A DNA stretch of 64,000 nucleotides. It comes from Sphingomonas koreensis (GTDB taxonomy: Bacteria; Pseudomonadota; Alphaproteobacteria; Sphingomonadales; Sphingomonadaceae). A model generated the notes under the pieces. It ran no database searches and was not told the DNA's origin. It worked only from the letters and a program-made list of their open reading frames with translations. A program made the translations under genes and the position numbers. The stretch spans positions 806,001 through 870,000 of the forward strand of contig NZ_PGEN01000001.1 of the NCBI RefSeq assembly GCF_002797435.1. Reading direction: 5' to 3'. Each line of letters begins with the position of its first letter. Positions within the stretch are counted from its first letter, which is position 1. Below, one piece after another: positions 43,169-51,898 of this stretch.

Positions 43169-43912
43169 TTACCAGTCTCCCGCCGCGCCCATCCACAGGC
43201 TCACCGCCGCCGCCGCCGCGGTCTCAGCGCGCAGGATCCGGGGGCCGAGCGTGATCCCCACCGCCAGAGGCATCGCGCGGATCGCGTCGCGCTCATCGGC
43301 ATCGAATCCGCCCTCAGGCCCGATCAGGATCGCCGCGGGACCGCGATGTTCACGCATCGCCTCAAGCGCGGGGGCACCGCCGGTTTCGTCGGCAAAGAAC
43401 AAGGCGCGCTCCGCCGGCCAGTCCTTGAGCATCGCCGCCAGCTTCACGGGCTCGACCAGCTCGGGCAGGGCGGTGCGTCCGCATTGCTCGGCCGCCTCGA
43501 TCATATGGGTGCGCAGCCGATCGAGGTTCAGCTTGTCGACCACCGCACGCCGCGTCAGCACCGGCGCCAGCCGCGCGACCCCCAACTCGCACGCCTTCTC
43601 GGCGACCCAGTCGATCCGTCCCTTCTTGATCGGTGCGGCGCACAGCCACAGGTCGGGTACGGCCTCGCGCACCCGCAGTTGCTCGCGCACCTCCAGCGTC
43701 ACGTCGCGCTTGCGCACCTCGGCGGCGACCGCCAGCCATTCGCCGGTCGCATCGTCGAACAGCTTGACCGGATCACCCGACTTGAGCCGCATCACGCTCG
43801 CCAGGTAATGGCCCTGCGGCCCGTCGATCCGCCGCAGCTCTCCCTCGGTCAACGCGGGTTCGACGAACAGGCGCGGCGTCGATTGCGGCGGCCAGGCGGG
43901 GGTAGCGATCAC
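43169..43912 (-). CDS. rsmE: 16S rRNA m3U1498 methyltransferase
   Basis: SPOUT-family methyltransferase of 247 residues that methylates U1498 of 16S rRNA. The N-terminal PUA-like part has HYLASVMRLKSGDPVKLFDD. The C-terminal SPOUT knot shows AILIGPEGGFDADERDAIR and ITLGPRILRAETAAAAAVSL. GTG 43912 is chosen because GGAGA lies 4-5 nt upstream; ATG 43933 adds 7 residues. An 8-bp perfect hairpin (ATCGCGGT/ACCGCGAT, 43932-43952) lies just upstream and may be regulatory. Confidence 0.94.
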   Translation of the reverse strand: MIATPAWPPQSTPRLFVEPALTEGELRRIDGPQGHYLASVMRLKSGDPVKLFDDATGEWLAVAAEVRKRDVTLEVREQLRVREAVPDLWLCAAPIKKGRIDWVAEKACELGVARLAPVLTRRAVVDKLNLDRLRTHMIEAAEQCGRTALPELVEPVKLAAMLKDWPAERALFFADETGGAPALEAMREHRGPAAILIGPEGGFDADERDAIRAMPLAVGITLGPRILRAETAAAAAVSLWMGAAGDW

Positions 43913-44103
43913 GGGCTCTCCGGAGACTTGCATCGCGGTCTTCTACCGCGATCCGATCGGCACGGAAGCACCTATTCCCTTGGCCAGATTAACCACCTAT
44001 TGCTCCATCTGGTGGCCGCTGTCTCATAATAGACCGCGACTCCTGCTGCGTTAATCACAAACTATTCTATCAATCTCCGTGAGCTAACCCGAACATCGAG
44101 CGC

Positions 44104-45435
44104 ATGGGCAGCTTGACGATTCGCAACGCCGCGCACGTCAGATCGCGACAGGCGATTAACCATTTCACGACTTCGCCGCGCATCGTTCCCGCGATCTTCG
44201 CGGTTGCTCTGACCCTTCGCATCCTGAGCGTGGTCTTTCTTCCCATAGAGCCGGATTCGGATGCGCTCTGGTACTTGCTTCGCGCGGGCGAAATGGCGGA
44301 GGGCGCGGGATATCAGGAGTCCGGCCATCCCACCGCCTTCTGGCCGGTAGGATACCCCGCGCTGCTCGCCGCAAGCATGACCGTTTTCGGCCCGTCCCTG
44401 TTCGGCCCGATCCTGCTCAACCTTGCCGCGGTCGCGCTCAAGCTCTGGCTCATCCTGTGGTTCTCCCGCCGGCTGGAACTGGGCGAGGCGATCGGACGCG
44501 GTGCGGCAATGCTCTACGCCCTCTATCCGTCGCATATCGTCTATGTCGGCACGGCAGCGTCGGAGGTCACCGCCACCGCAGTCACGATGGCGGCGATGGC
44601 GCTCCTGCTGGCCGCGCGTGGCAGGATCGGGCTCTCGCTGTTCGCAGGGCTGGTGTTCGGCGTCGCCACGCTGACGCGGCCCCAGACCCTCCTGTTCGCG
44701 CCGCTGCTCATCGCACTGATGTGGCTGACCCTGCGCAGCTATGGCTGGCGGCGCGCATTGGTCAGCGGAGTTGCCTGCTATGGCGCCCTGATGCTGGTGG
44801 TCCTCCCCTGGACCGCGCGCAACGCAATGGTGCTCGGCGCACCCGTCCTCGTCTCCACCAACGGCGGGGTCGCGCTTCAGGCCGGCGCCAACCGGCTTGC
44901 CGATGGCGGCTATTTCCAGGTCGAGAAGTCGGCTCTGTGGCAGGATACCGGCATCGATTTCCGCCGCCGCGTTCAGGATCAGGTCGAGATGGACCGCCGG
45001 CTCAAGGCAATGGCGATCGACTGGATCAAGGCAAATCCGGCCGACTGGTTCCTGCTCGGCTTTCGCAAGATCGCGGCACTCTGGGGCAAGGACAGCGACG
45101 CCTTCTGGTCGCTCGATGCCAGTCACGCGCAATGGAAGCCGGTATGGACCGGCGTGAAGGCGGCGAACCAGCTCTACTATCTCGGCCTGCTCGCACTTGG
45201 CGCGCTTGCGCTGTCGATCGGCGCATGCGCGGCGTGGCAGCGCGACATGCGCGTCGCGCCGCTGCTGATCATCGGCGCGATGCCCTTCTTCTGCACCGCC
45301 CTCGCCTTCGGCTTCACCGGGCAGACGCGCTATCATTTTCCGGCCATGCCCTTCATGTGCATCGCGGCAGCCTATGCGATCGCACGCCTTTCCCGGGCGC
45401 GGCAGGAGGCGCAAAAAACCGCGCTCGCCGGATAA
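44104..45435 (+). CDS. GT39-like (ArnT/PMT family) membrane glycosyltransferase
   Basis: Polytopic protein of 443 residues with about ten helices. The first periplasmic loop after helix 1 carries the acidic pair in LPIEPDSDALWYLLRAGEMA, the usual catalytic-site region of lipid-linked sugar transferases (GT-C fold). GHPTAFWPVGYPALLAA follows, matching the family's P-x-x-P-l-l pattern. A periplasmic segment rich in charge (about 255-330) interrupts the helices. It likely transfers a sugar from a polyprenyl-phosphate donor to a surface glycan or lipid; acceptor unknown. It follows a visibly more AT-rich intergenic region than elsewhere. Confidence 0.78.
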   Translation: MGSLTIRNAAHVRSRQAINHFTTSPRIVPAIFAVALTLRILSVVFLPIEPDSDALWYLLRAGEMAEGAGYQESGHPTAFWPVGYPALLAASMTVFGPSLFGPILLNLAAVALKLWLILWFSRRLELGEAIGRGAAMLYALYPSHIVYVGTAASEVTATAVTMAAMALLLAARGRIGLSLFAGLVFGVATLTRPQTLLFAPLLIALMWLTLRSYGWRRALVSGVACYGALMLVVLPWTARNAMVLGAPVLVSTNGGVALQAGANRLADGGYFQVEKSALWQDTGIDFRRRVQDQVEMDRRLKAMAIDWIKANPADWFLLGFRKIAALWGKDSDAFWSLDASHAQWKPVWTGVKAANQLYYLGLLALGALALSIGACAAWQRDMRVAPLLIIGAMPFFCTALAFGFTGQTRYHFPAMPFMCIAAAYAIARLSRARQEAQKTALAG

Positions 45436-45437
45436 TT

Positions 45438-45477
45438 CGCTGTCCTGGCGCCCCCTGCCTGTGGCAGCAGGACAGCG
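45438..45477. promoter_or_regulatory. perfect 10-bp inverted repeat before ubiA
   Basis: CGCTGTCCTG (45438-45447) and CAGGACAGCG (45468-45477) are perfect complements, with an inner CTGCC/GGCAG stem between. The element lies 3 nt after the GT39 stop and 15 nt before the ubiA ATG. No T-run follows, so an operator or mRNA structure covering the ubiA start region is as likely as a terminator. Confidence 0.5.
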
Positions 45478-45492
45478 ATATGATGGCTGTTC

Positions 45493-46410
45493 ATGACTGA
45501 CCCGGCGCAGATCGTCCCCGATACCGAGCATCGCGGCCTTGTCCGTCTGCTTCCCGCCGCCGCGCGACCCTATGCGCTGCTCGCCCGGTTCGACCGGCCG
45601 ATCGGCTGGTGGCTGCTGTTCTGGCCCGGCGCCTGGGCCATTGCGCTGGCTGGCGGCGCGGTGCAGCGATGGGACCTGATCCTCTGGTTCCTGCTCGGCA
45701 GTATCGCAATGCGCGGTGCTGGCTGCGTCTACAACGACATCGTCGACCGCGACCTCGACCGGCAGGTCGCGCGCACCCGCAGCCGCCCGCTCGCCAGCGG
45801 CGCGGTAAGCCTCAAAGCCGCGTGGATCTGGCTCGTCTCGCTCTGCCTCATCGGCCTTGTCGTCCTCCTCCAGCTCAACCCTTTCGCCGCGGCCATCGCG
45901 CTGGCCAGCCTCGCACTGGTCGCCGCCTATCCGTTCATGAAGCGGATTACCTGGTGGCCCCAGGCATGGCTCGGCCTCGTCTTTTCCTGGGCGGCGCTGG
46001 TCGGCTGGGCGGCGATCGCCCGCGAACTGCCCCCGCCCGCCCTGATGCTCTACGTCGGCTGCATCTTCTGGGTGATCGGCTACGACACCATCTATGCGCT
46101 GCAGGATGTCGAGGACGATGCGCTGGTCGGGGTGCGTTCCTCCGCCCGCCGGCTGGGCGAGAATGTCCAACTTGGGGTTGCCGCCTTCTACGCCATCGCG
46201 ATCACGCTGTGGGGTGCAGCACTGTGGCAGGTCCGCCCCGACAAGCTCGCCCTCGCCGCGCTTGCCCCGGCTGCGGTGCACCTGCTCTGGCAGGTCGGCA
46301 CGCTTGTCCCCGCCGACGGCGCGAATGCGCTTCACCGCTTCCGTTCGAACCGCTTCACCGGCCTGCTCGTCTTCGCCGCCTGTTTCGTCGTCGGGACGAC
46401 AGCGGTTTGA
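45493..46410 (+). CDS. ubiA: 4-hydroxybenzoate octaprenyltransferase
   Basis: Integral-membrane prenyltransferase of 305 residues, about nine helices, for ubiquinone synthesis. The first Asp-rich motif is NDIVDRDLDRQVARTRSRPL. The second is YDTIYALQDVEDDALVGVRS, with the metal-binding aspartates intact. RPIGWWLLFWPGAWAIALAG is typical of bacterial UbiA. pmbA follows after 46 nt on the same strand. Confidence 0.96.
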   Translation: MTDPAQIVPDTEHRGLVRLLPAAARPYALLARFDRPIGWWLLFWPGAWAIALAGGAVQRWDLILWFLLGSIAMRGAGCVYNDIVDRDLDRQVARTRSRPLASGAVSLKAAWIWLVSLCLIGLVVLLQLNPFAAAIALASLALVAAYPFMKRITWWPQAWLGLVFSWAALVGWAAIARELPPPALMLYVGCIFWVIGYDTIYALQDVEDDALVGVRSSARRLGENVQLGVAAFYAIAITLWGAALWQVRPDKLALAALAPAAVHLLWQVGTLVPADGANALHRFRSNRFTGLLVFAACFVVGTTAV

Positions 46411-46456
46411 AGCGCGGGCTTTTGACGTTGGCGCGCCGACTTCCTAGATCGCCGCG

Positions 46457-47803
46457 ATGCTGACCCCCGAACAAGCCCGAGATCGAGTCCAGGATGCCAT
46501 CGCCCGCGCGCGCAAGGCCGGTGCGGACGCCGCCGACGCAATGCTCTCAGGCGGCGAATCGCTCTCCGTCTCCGTGCGCCTCGGCGCGCTGGAGGATGTC
46601 GGCCGGGCCGAGCATGAAGAGCTGGGCCTGCGTGTCTTCGTGGGCACGCGATCCGCCAGCATCTCCTCGACCGATCTGACTCCGGCCGCGCTCGACACGC
46701 TTGCCGAACGCGCAGTGGCGATGGCGCGTGAGGCGCCCGAGGATGAATGGGCCGGCCTCGCCCCGGCCGAGCGGCTGCTCAAGGGCAATGTCCCGGATCT
46801 CGACCTCGACGACGGCCAGCTGGGCGAGCCTGCCGCACTCAAGGCACGCGCACTCGCCGCCGAGGATGCCGCACGCGCAATCCCCGGCGTCACCAACAGC
46901 GAAGGCGGTGGCGCATCGGCCAGCCGCAGCATCTGGGCGCTCGCCACCAGCCACGGTTTTGCCGGCGCCTATGCCGTGACCAGCCACAGCCTGTCCGCCA
47001 GCGTGCTTGCGGGCGAGACCGGCGCGATGGAGCGCGACTATGCCCATCACAGCGCACGCCACGCCAGGCATGTCGAATCGCCCGAAGAGATCGGCCGTCG
47101 CGCGGGCGAACGTGCGGTCGCCCGCCTGAACCCCGGACGGATGAAGAGCGGCGCGATGCCCGTGGTTCTCGATCCGCGCGTCGGCACCAGCCTGCTCGGT
47201 CATCTCAGCGGCGCCATTTCGGGCAGCGCGATCACGCGTCAGACCAGCTTCCTGCTCGATGCGATGGGCACGCAGGTCTTCGCCCCGGGTATCCGTATCC
47301 AGGACGATCCGCACCGCCCCCGCGGGCTGCGCTCGCGCCCCTTCGATGGCGAAGGCCTGCCCGTCTCGCCGGTCGCGCTGATCGAGGACGGCAAGCTCGA
47401 AACCTGGCTGCTCGACAGCGCCGCTGCTCGCCAGCTCGGCCTCGAGCCGACCGGCCATGCCAGCCGCGGCATAGGCGGCGCGCCGGGAGTCGGCCCCAGC
47501 AATCTGTTCATGGAGGCTGGCAAGCTGCCCGTCGAAACGCTCATCGCCGATATCAGCTATGGCGTCTATGTCACTGAACTCATTGGCCAGGGTGTCAATC
47601 TCATCACCGGCGACTATAGCCGCGGTGCCGCCGGCTTCCTGATCGAGAATGGCGAGATCACCCGGCCCGTCTCCGAATTCACCGTCGCGGGCACCCTCCA
47701 GGCGATGTTCGCGGCGCTGGTGCCCGCCAACGACCTCGAGTTCCGCTACGGCATCAACGTGCCGACCCTGCGCATCGATGGGATGACCGTTGCCAGTGGC
47801 TGA
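46457..47803 (+). CDS. pmbA: TldD/PmbA family protein (TldE)
   Basis: Protein of 448 residues, the PmbA/TldE partner of the TldD metalloprotease that matures or degrades some modified peptides and the CcdA antitoxin. Typical blocks are EHEELGLRVFVGTRSASISS, RDYAHHSARHARHVESPEEI-like regions and the C-terminal GVYVTELIGQGVNLITGDYS followed by RGAAGFLIENGEI. As expected for PmbA, no HExxxH zinc motif is seen. tldD is not in the window. The stop overlaps the start of the following phosphatase gene. Confidence 0.94.
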   Translation: MLTPEQARDRVQDAIARARKAGADAADAMLSGGESLSVSVRLGALEDVGRAEHEELGLRVFVGTRSASISSTDLTPAALDTLAERAVAMAREAPEDEWAGLAPAERLLKGNVPDLDLDDGQLGEPAALKARALAAEDAARAIPGVTNSEGGGASASRSIWALATSHGFAGAYAVTSHSLSASVLAGETGAMERDYAHHSARHARHVESPEEIGRRAGERAVARLNPGRMKSGAMPVVLDPRVGTSLLGHLSGAISGSAITRQTSFLLDAMGTQVFAPGIRIQDDPHRPRGLRSRPFDGEGLPVSPVALIEDGKLETWLLDSAAARQLGLEPTGHASRGIGGAPGVGPSNLFMEAGKLPVETLIADISYGVYVTELIGQGVNLITGDYSRGAAGFLIENGEITRPVSEFTVAGTLQAMFAALVPANDLEFRYGINVPTLRIDGMTVASG

Positions 47804-48584
47804 CACGCTTGCCTCCGCGGTCAGCGCCATCGCTGCCGAGGCGGGCCGGCTGGCGCTTGCCCGCTATGGGCAGGATGTCCGCAAATGGGAGAAATCGCCC
47901 AACAATTTCGTGTGCGAAGTCGATCTGGCGATCGACGAACTGCTCCGCGCGCGCCTCTCGGCGCTGCTCCCCGATGCCGGCTGGCTGTCGGAGGAGACCG
48001 CCGACGATCTCGCCCGGCTGTCGGCCAGCCACGTCTGGGTGGTCGACCCGATCGACGGCACGCGCGATTTCCTGCGCCACCGCCCCGGCTGGGCAATCTC
48101 GGTCGCGCTGGTCGAGAATGGCCAGCCGGTGATCGGCGTGCTCGATGCACCGGTCCGTGGCGAGCATTGGCTGGCGGAAAGGGGCAAGGGCGCGGCGCGG
48201 AACGGTATTCCGCTTATCGCCTCTGACCGCATCGAACTCACAGGCGCGCGCGTCCCCGCCGACGACCTTCCCAGGATCGACCGGCATCTGACGATGGTCG
48301 ACAAACCCAATTCGATCGCGCTGCGCATGGCGATGGTCGCGTCAGCGGAGGCCGACCTGCTCGCGACCTTCCGCTGGGGCAACGAGTGGGACATCGCCGC
48401 CGCCACGCTGATCGCGCGCGAAGCAGGCGCGAAGGTTACCGATGCACTCGGCAAGAAGCTGCGCTTCAACACCCCTGCTGGAGAGGCATTCGGCGTGCTC
48501 ACCGCCGCACCAGGCATTCATCAGGCCGCGGCCGACCATTTGCGTGACCGCGCAGTCGAAGCGTTGGGCCGCCCCCGCTTTTGA
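47796..48584 (+). CDS. Inositol monophosphatase family phosphatase
   Basis: Metal-dependent sugar or nucleotide phosphatase of 262 residues. Metal-site motifs are SEETADD (about 66-72), DPIDGTRDF (about 88-96) and WDIAAATLIAREAGA (about 207-221). GTG 47796 or TTG 47790 can serve as start; both overlap the pmbA stop, so translation is coupled. Related enzymes include CysQ-type PAP phosphatases and histidinol phosphatases; the EKSPNNFVCEVD block near residue 33 does not settle which. Confidence 0.9.
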   Translation: MADTLASAVSAIAAEAGRLALARYGQDVRKWEKSPNNFVCEVDLAIDELLRARLSALLPDAGWLSEETADDLARLSASHVWVVDPIDGTRDFLRHRPGWAISVALVENGQPVIGVLDAPVRGEHWLAERGKGAARNGIPLIASDRIELTGARVPADDLPRIDRHLTMVDKPNSIALRMAMVASAEADLLATFRWGNEWDIAAATLIAREAGAKVTDALGKKLRFNTPAGEAFGVLTAAPGIHQAAADHLRDRAVEALGRPRF

Positions 48585-48595
48585 AGGCAAGCGCC

Positions 48596-48609
48596 GGGAA
48601 GCGCTTCCC
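48596..48609. promoter_or_regulatory. LacI-type 14-bp palindromic operator
   Basis: GGGAAGCGCTTCCC is a perfect palindrome 45 nt upstream of the SDR start. Its centre, GAAGCGCTTC, is the form bound by many LacI-family sugar repressors. No LacI gene is in the window. Confidence 0.5.
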
Positions 48610-48654
48610 AATCGCACGCGCCATGTGCCCGCTCCGAACCAAGGAGACAGGAAC

Positions 48655-49416
48655 ATGGCAAGACTCGACGGCAAGGTTGCAATCATCACGGGGGCCAGCT
48701 CGGGCATCGGTGAAGCGGCGGCGCGGCGCTTCGCGGCAGAAGGTGCAAAGCTGGTTCTCGCCGCACGGCGACCTGCCGAGCTTGAGCGCGTGGCCGACGA
48801 GCTGGGCGGCGAGACAGCGTTCCTCGCTGGAGACGTCCGCGACGAAGCGTATGCCGAAGCGCTGGTCGCGCTAGCGGTCGAGCGTTTCGGCGGGCTCGAT
48901 ATCGCGTTCAACAATGCCGGCGCCGTCGGCGTGAGCGGTCCGCTGACCGGCCTTGCCGCGGAAGACTGGGGCTGGACGATCGCCACCAACCTCACCGCCG
49001 CTTTCTATGGCGCTAAGCATCAGGCTGCGGCGATGGCGGCGCGCGGCGGCGGGTCGATCCTGTTCAGCTCAAGCTTCGTCGGGGCCGCCAACGGCATTCC
49101 CGGCATGGGCGCCTATGCCGCCGCCAAGGCCGGCCTGCTCGGGCTGGTCCGCACGCTCGCCGTGGAGCTTGGGCCGCAGCGCGTCCGCGCCAATGCGCTC
49201 ATCATCGGCGGTACCGACACCCCCGCCAGCTCGGCACGCCAGCCGGATGCCGATCCGGGCGTGCAGGCGTGGATGGAACAGCTCCACGCGCTCAAGCGCC
49301 TCGCCGAGCCGGAAGAAATTGCCGAGATGGCGCTGTTTCTCGCATCCGACGCTGCCAGCTTCGTCACGGGCGGTGCGATTGCGGTCGATGGGGGCGCTTC
49401 GATCACCAAGACGTGA
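48655..49416 (+). CDS. Short-chain dehydrogenase/reductase (SDR)
   Basis: Classical SDR of 253 residues, NAD(P)-dependent. The cofactor motif is TGASSGIG (about 12-19), the NNAG motif is FNNAGAVG, the catalytic Ser is in SILFSSSFVG and the pair Tyr/Lys is in YAAAK. The C-terminal FVTGGAIAVDGGASI is typical. The A-A-R-R after the second strand (VLAARRPAE) suggests NADP preference. AAGGAGA lies 8 nt before ATG 48655. A LacI-type palindrome upstream suggests regulation by a sugar; substrate unknown. Confidence 0.9.
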   Translation: MARLDGKVAIITGASSGIGEAAARRFAAEGAKLVLAARRPAELERVADELGGETAFLAGDVRDEAYAEALVALAVERFGGLDIAFNNAGAVGVSGPLTGLAAEDWGWTIATNLTAAFYGAKHQAAAMAARGGGSILFSSSFVGAANGIPGMGAYAAAKAGLLGLVRTLAVELGPQRVRANALIIGGTDTPASSARQPDADPGVQAWMEQLHALKRLAEPEEIAEMALFLASDAASFVTGGAIAVDGGASITKT

Positions 49417-49432
49417 GGGTCTCGCCTGCAGC

Positions 49433-49915
49433 CTACTCCGGACCGCCGTCGAGATCGCCGACGCACTGAGTCTCGGGCTCGCGCGCCGCCATCCGCTTCA
49501 GTTCGGACGTCCGGACGGTAATGCCGGGAAACAGCGTGTCGGGCGCGACACTATAGGATCGGATCAGCCGTACCGCCCATCCATAGTGCTTCGCGCCCGC
49601 CGCGCAGCTGTCGCTGCCGCCATCGCCCTCGCCCCAGACCACGCGCCAGGGCGCCTTGCCCTCGCGCGTCAGGATCGCCTGGAACCCGCCGATACCGCCC
49701 TCGCCTTCGACATAGGAAATGGCGCGGTTACGCTCGTGAAAGACGTGGAATCGCCTGAAGGTGTAGCGCACCCCCGCGTCGTTCCCGCCCTTCAGCGTCC
49801 TGATGATCGCGGTGCGCTCCGCGCTGCCGGCCGCCGGCGTGTAGACGCCGTTCCGTGACGCTGCGAGCGGCGCCGCAGCAAGCAGCATGGATGCCGCGAC
49901 AAGCGCCGCTGGCAT
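49433..49915 (-). CDS. hypothetical exported protein
   Basis: Protein of 160 residues with signal peptide MPAALVAASMLLAAAPLAAS. The mature part (TAIIRTLKGGNDAGVRYTFR, GKAPWRVVWGEGDGGSDSCA) contains two cysteines that could pair. It is not a family I can name. ATG 49915 overlaps the stop of the gene before it (ATGA), making it the third gene of the telA operon. A role beside TelA is inferred from coupling only. Confidence 0.65.
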   Translation of the reverse strand: MPAALVAASMLLAAAPLAASRNGVYTPAAGSAERTAIIRTLKGGNDAGVRYTFRRFHVFHERNRAISYVEGEGGIGGFQAILTREGKAPWRVVWGEGDGGSDSCAAGAKHYGWAVRLIRSYSVAPDTLFPGITVRTSELKRMAAREPETQCVGDLDGGPE

Positions 49916-50631
49916 CAAGCGCCGCCGACCTCGTCATCGCCGCGATACTTGACCTGCAGGTAGCGCCCGCGCGTCGCCAGCGCATCGAGATCGCCCTGGG
50001 CCAGCTGCCGGGACATATCGGAAATCTCCTGATCGATCAGGCTGAGCCCATCGACCAGCTGCTTGTCCGGCGACTGGCCGAACCGGTCCTGGCCGCGCAG
50101 ATTCTGCGGCACGCGCTGGTAGCCCTTGATCAACTCGGGCAATTGCTCCCCCACCAGCTTGCGAACCTCGGCCGCCGCGGGTTCGCCTTCATTGAGCGAC
50201 TTGAGCTGCCCCGCCAGCACGTCGAGCTTCATCCCGATCGAATCGAGCAGCGGCATCGCCGCGCCGGGCAGCGTCGGCCGCTGGCGGTCCAGCCACTCCT
50301 CGGTGCGCAGCGGCAGCGTGACGAGCGGCGCCTCGCCGAACTTCTCGGGCGCGACTTCCTTGCTCGCCGGCGCCAGTCCGAAGAACAGCGTCGCGGCGAT
50401 CAGCAGCGCCATTACGACCAGCGCCCCGCCCATCCCCAGCGGAATGAACCAGCCCAGGATCATCGCGCCGATCACGATCGCGCCCGCGGCGCCCGCGATG
50501 CGGCCGACACGGGTCAGGATCTCGGCGTCGCGCCGCTTCTTCGCGCGCGTGCTCAGCGTCGTGTAACGCTCGCGCGAACGGTTGAGCACTTCATCGGCAC
50601 GGGCAATCTCACGATCGATCTCGCTTGGCAT
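49915..50631 (-). CDS. TelA-linked membrane protein with coiled-coil ends
   Basis: Protein of 238 residues. An N-terminal charged helical segment (REIARADEVLNRSRERYTTL, about 6-40) precedes two helices at about 44-90 (GAAGAIVIGAMILGWFIPLG, ALLIAATLFFGLAP) and a C-terminal cytoplasmic or peripheral helical domain (about 100-238). This resembles the XpaC/YceG-like 5-bromo-4-chloroindolyl phosphate hydrolysis proteins that sit beside TelA in other bacteria, but the match is by layout only. It starts 8 nt after the telA stop. Confidence 0.7.
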   Translation of the reverse strand: MPSEIDREIARADEVLNRSRERYTTLSTRAKKRRDAEILTRVGRIAGAAGAIVIGAMILGWFIPLGMGGALVVMALLIAATLFFGLAPASKEVAPEKFGEAPLVTLPLRTEEWLDRQRPTLPGAAMPLLDSIGMKLDVLAGQLKSLNEGEPAAAEVRKLVGEQLPELIKGYQRVPQNLRGQDRFGQSPDKQLVDGLSLIDQEISDMSRQLAQGDLDALATRGRYLQVKYRGDDEVGGA

Positions 50632-50638
50632 GGCGGAC

Positions 50639-51847
50639 TTACAGCGCCTCCAGCTTGAACTGCTCGGCGCCGCCCGAAACCTGGTTCTGCGCGGCCCCCT
50701 CGGCCCGGGCGATATAGCCCTTCGACTTCTCGACCTCGTTCGACAGCACGTTGACCGTGGTCTTCATATTGTCGAGCGCCTTGAGCTTGAACGTGTCGAT
50801 CGCGTCCATCGTGTCGTAGATGTTCTGGAAGGCGCGCTGCAGCGTCTCGATCGGGATCGTGCTGCTCGCCGCCTGCTCATGCACCATCGCCGTGTTCTGC
50901 TTGAGCAGATTGCCGGTCGAATCGATGATGTTCGCGGTGGTGGTGTTGAGCGCGGTGATCTGGTCGAGCACCAGCCGCTGCGCGGTCAGTGCCTGCGCCA
51001 CCGTTACCGCGGTGCGCAGCGCGCCAACGGTGGTGGTCGATGCGCGATCGACGCCCTTCACCAGCTCGACATTGTTCTTCTTGACCAGGTCGAGCGCCAG
51101 ATAGCCCTGCACCGTCACCGCCATCTGGGTCAGCAGGTCCTGCGTGCGCTGGCGGGTATAGAACAACGCGGTCTCGCGGATCGCCTTGGCCTTGGCCGGA
51201 TCGGTATGGTCGAGCTCGAGCGCCTTGTCCTCGAGCTTCTGATCCATCTCCTTCGAGATGTAGATCATCTGCTCGAGCCGGCCCATCGCCGCCCACAGGT
51301 TCTGCCGCTCCACGTCGATCGCGGCATTGTCCATCAGCAGTTCGTCCTTGCCGGACTGCAGGCTCTTCAGGATCGACGCGATGTGCGTCTGGCTCGACTT
51401 ATAGCTGTCGAAATAATTGCGCAGGCTGTTGCCCATCGGGATCAGGCCGAACAGCTTCTTGCGCTGGGTCAGGTTGCCCTTCTTGCCGGGATCGAGATCC
51501 TCGACCACGCGGCGCAGCTCGGCCAGGTCCTTGCCGACACCGACATCCTTGTCCATCGCCCGGACCGGCCGGTCGAGGAAGCGGTTGGACTGTCCTGCCG
51601 CATCGCGGATTTCCTTCGATCCCATCGCGGTGATCGCGTCGACGCGCTTGCCGAACTCCGGCGAGTTCACGTCCTGCGCCACCAGATCGTCGATGAAGGT
51701 CTCGACACGAGCGACAAGCTCGGTCTTCTTCGCGTCTTCGACAGGCACAAGCCCTGCCATCTTCTCGGGCGCACGCTCCTTCAGCGGCTCGGGCGCGGTC
51801 AGCACCAGGTCGTCGGTCTTCTCGGCAGTCGCAGTCTCGGTCGCCAT
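50639..51847 (-). CDS. TelA/KlaA-family toxic anion resistance protein
   Basis: Helical protein of 402 residues of the TelA family, named for tellurite-resistance loci but also linked to envelope and cell-division stress. Family blocks include KKLFGLIPMGNSLRNYFDSY, QTHIASILKSLQSGKDELLM and KAIRETALFYTRQRTQDLLT. Long heptad-like helices dominate. ATG 51847 is preferred because GGAGAG precedes it by 7 nt and the earlier GTG/ATG (to 51925) lies within the promoter/operator. Two coupled downstream genes complete the operon. Tellurite resistance itself is not established here. Confidence 0.9.
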   Translation of the reverse strand: MATETATAEKTDDLVLTAPEPLKERAPEKMAGLVPVEDAKKTELVARVETFIDDLVAQDVNSPEFGKRVDAITAMGSKEIRDAAGQSNRFLDRPVRAMDKDVGVGKDLAELRRVVEDLDPGKKGNLTQRKKLFGLIPMGNSLRNYFDSYKSSQTHIASILKSLQSGKDELLMDNAAIDVERQNLWAAMGRLEQMIYISKEMDQKLEDKALELDHTDPAKAKAIRETALFYTRQRTQDLLTQMAVTVQGYLALDLVKKNNVELVKGVDRASTTTVGALRTAVTVAQALTAQRLVLDQITALNTTTANIIDSTGNLLKQNTAMVHEQAASSTIPIETLQRAFQNIYDTMDAIDTFKLKALDNMKTTVNVLSNEVEKSKGYIARAEGAAQNQVSGGAEQFKLEAL

Positions 51848-51898
51848 TTGCCCATCTCTCCAGCGGTTCTGCCCAAGATGAACGGGAACCGCGTGCGC

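Noticed and set aside
44062..46335. 757-codon minus-strand frame opposite the GT39-like and ubiA genes
   Set aside because: The plus strand encodes hydrophobic families with clear motifs; this frame is their antisense and is low in hydrophobic segments.
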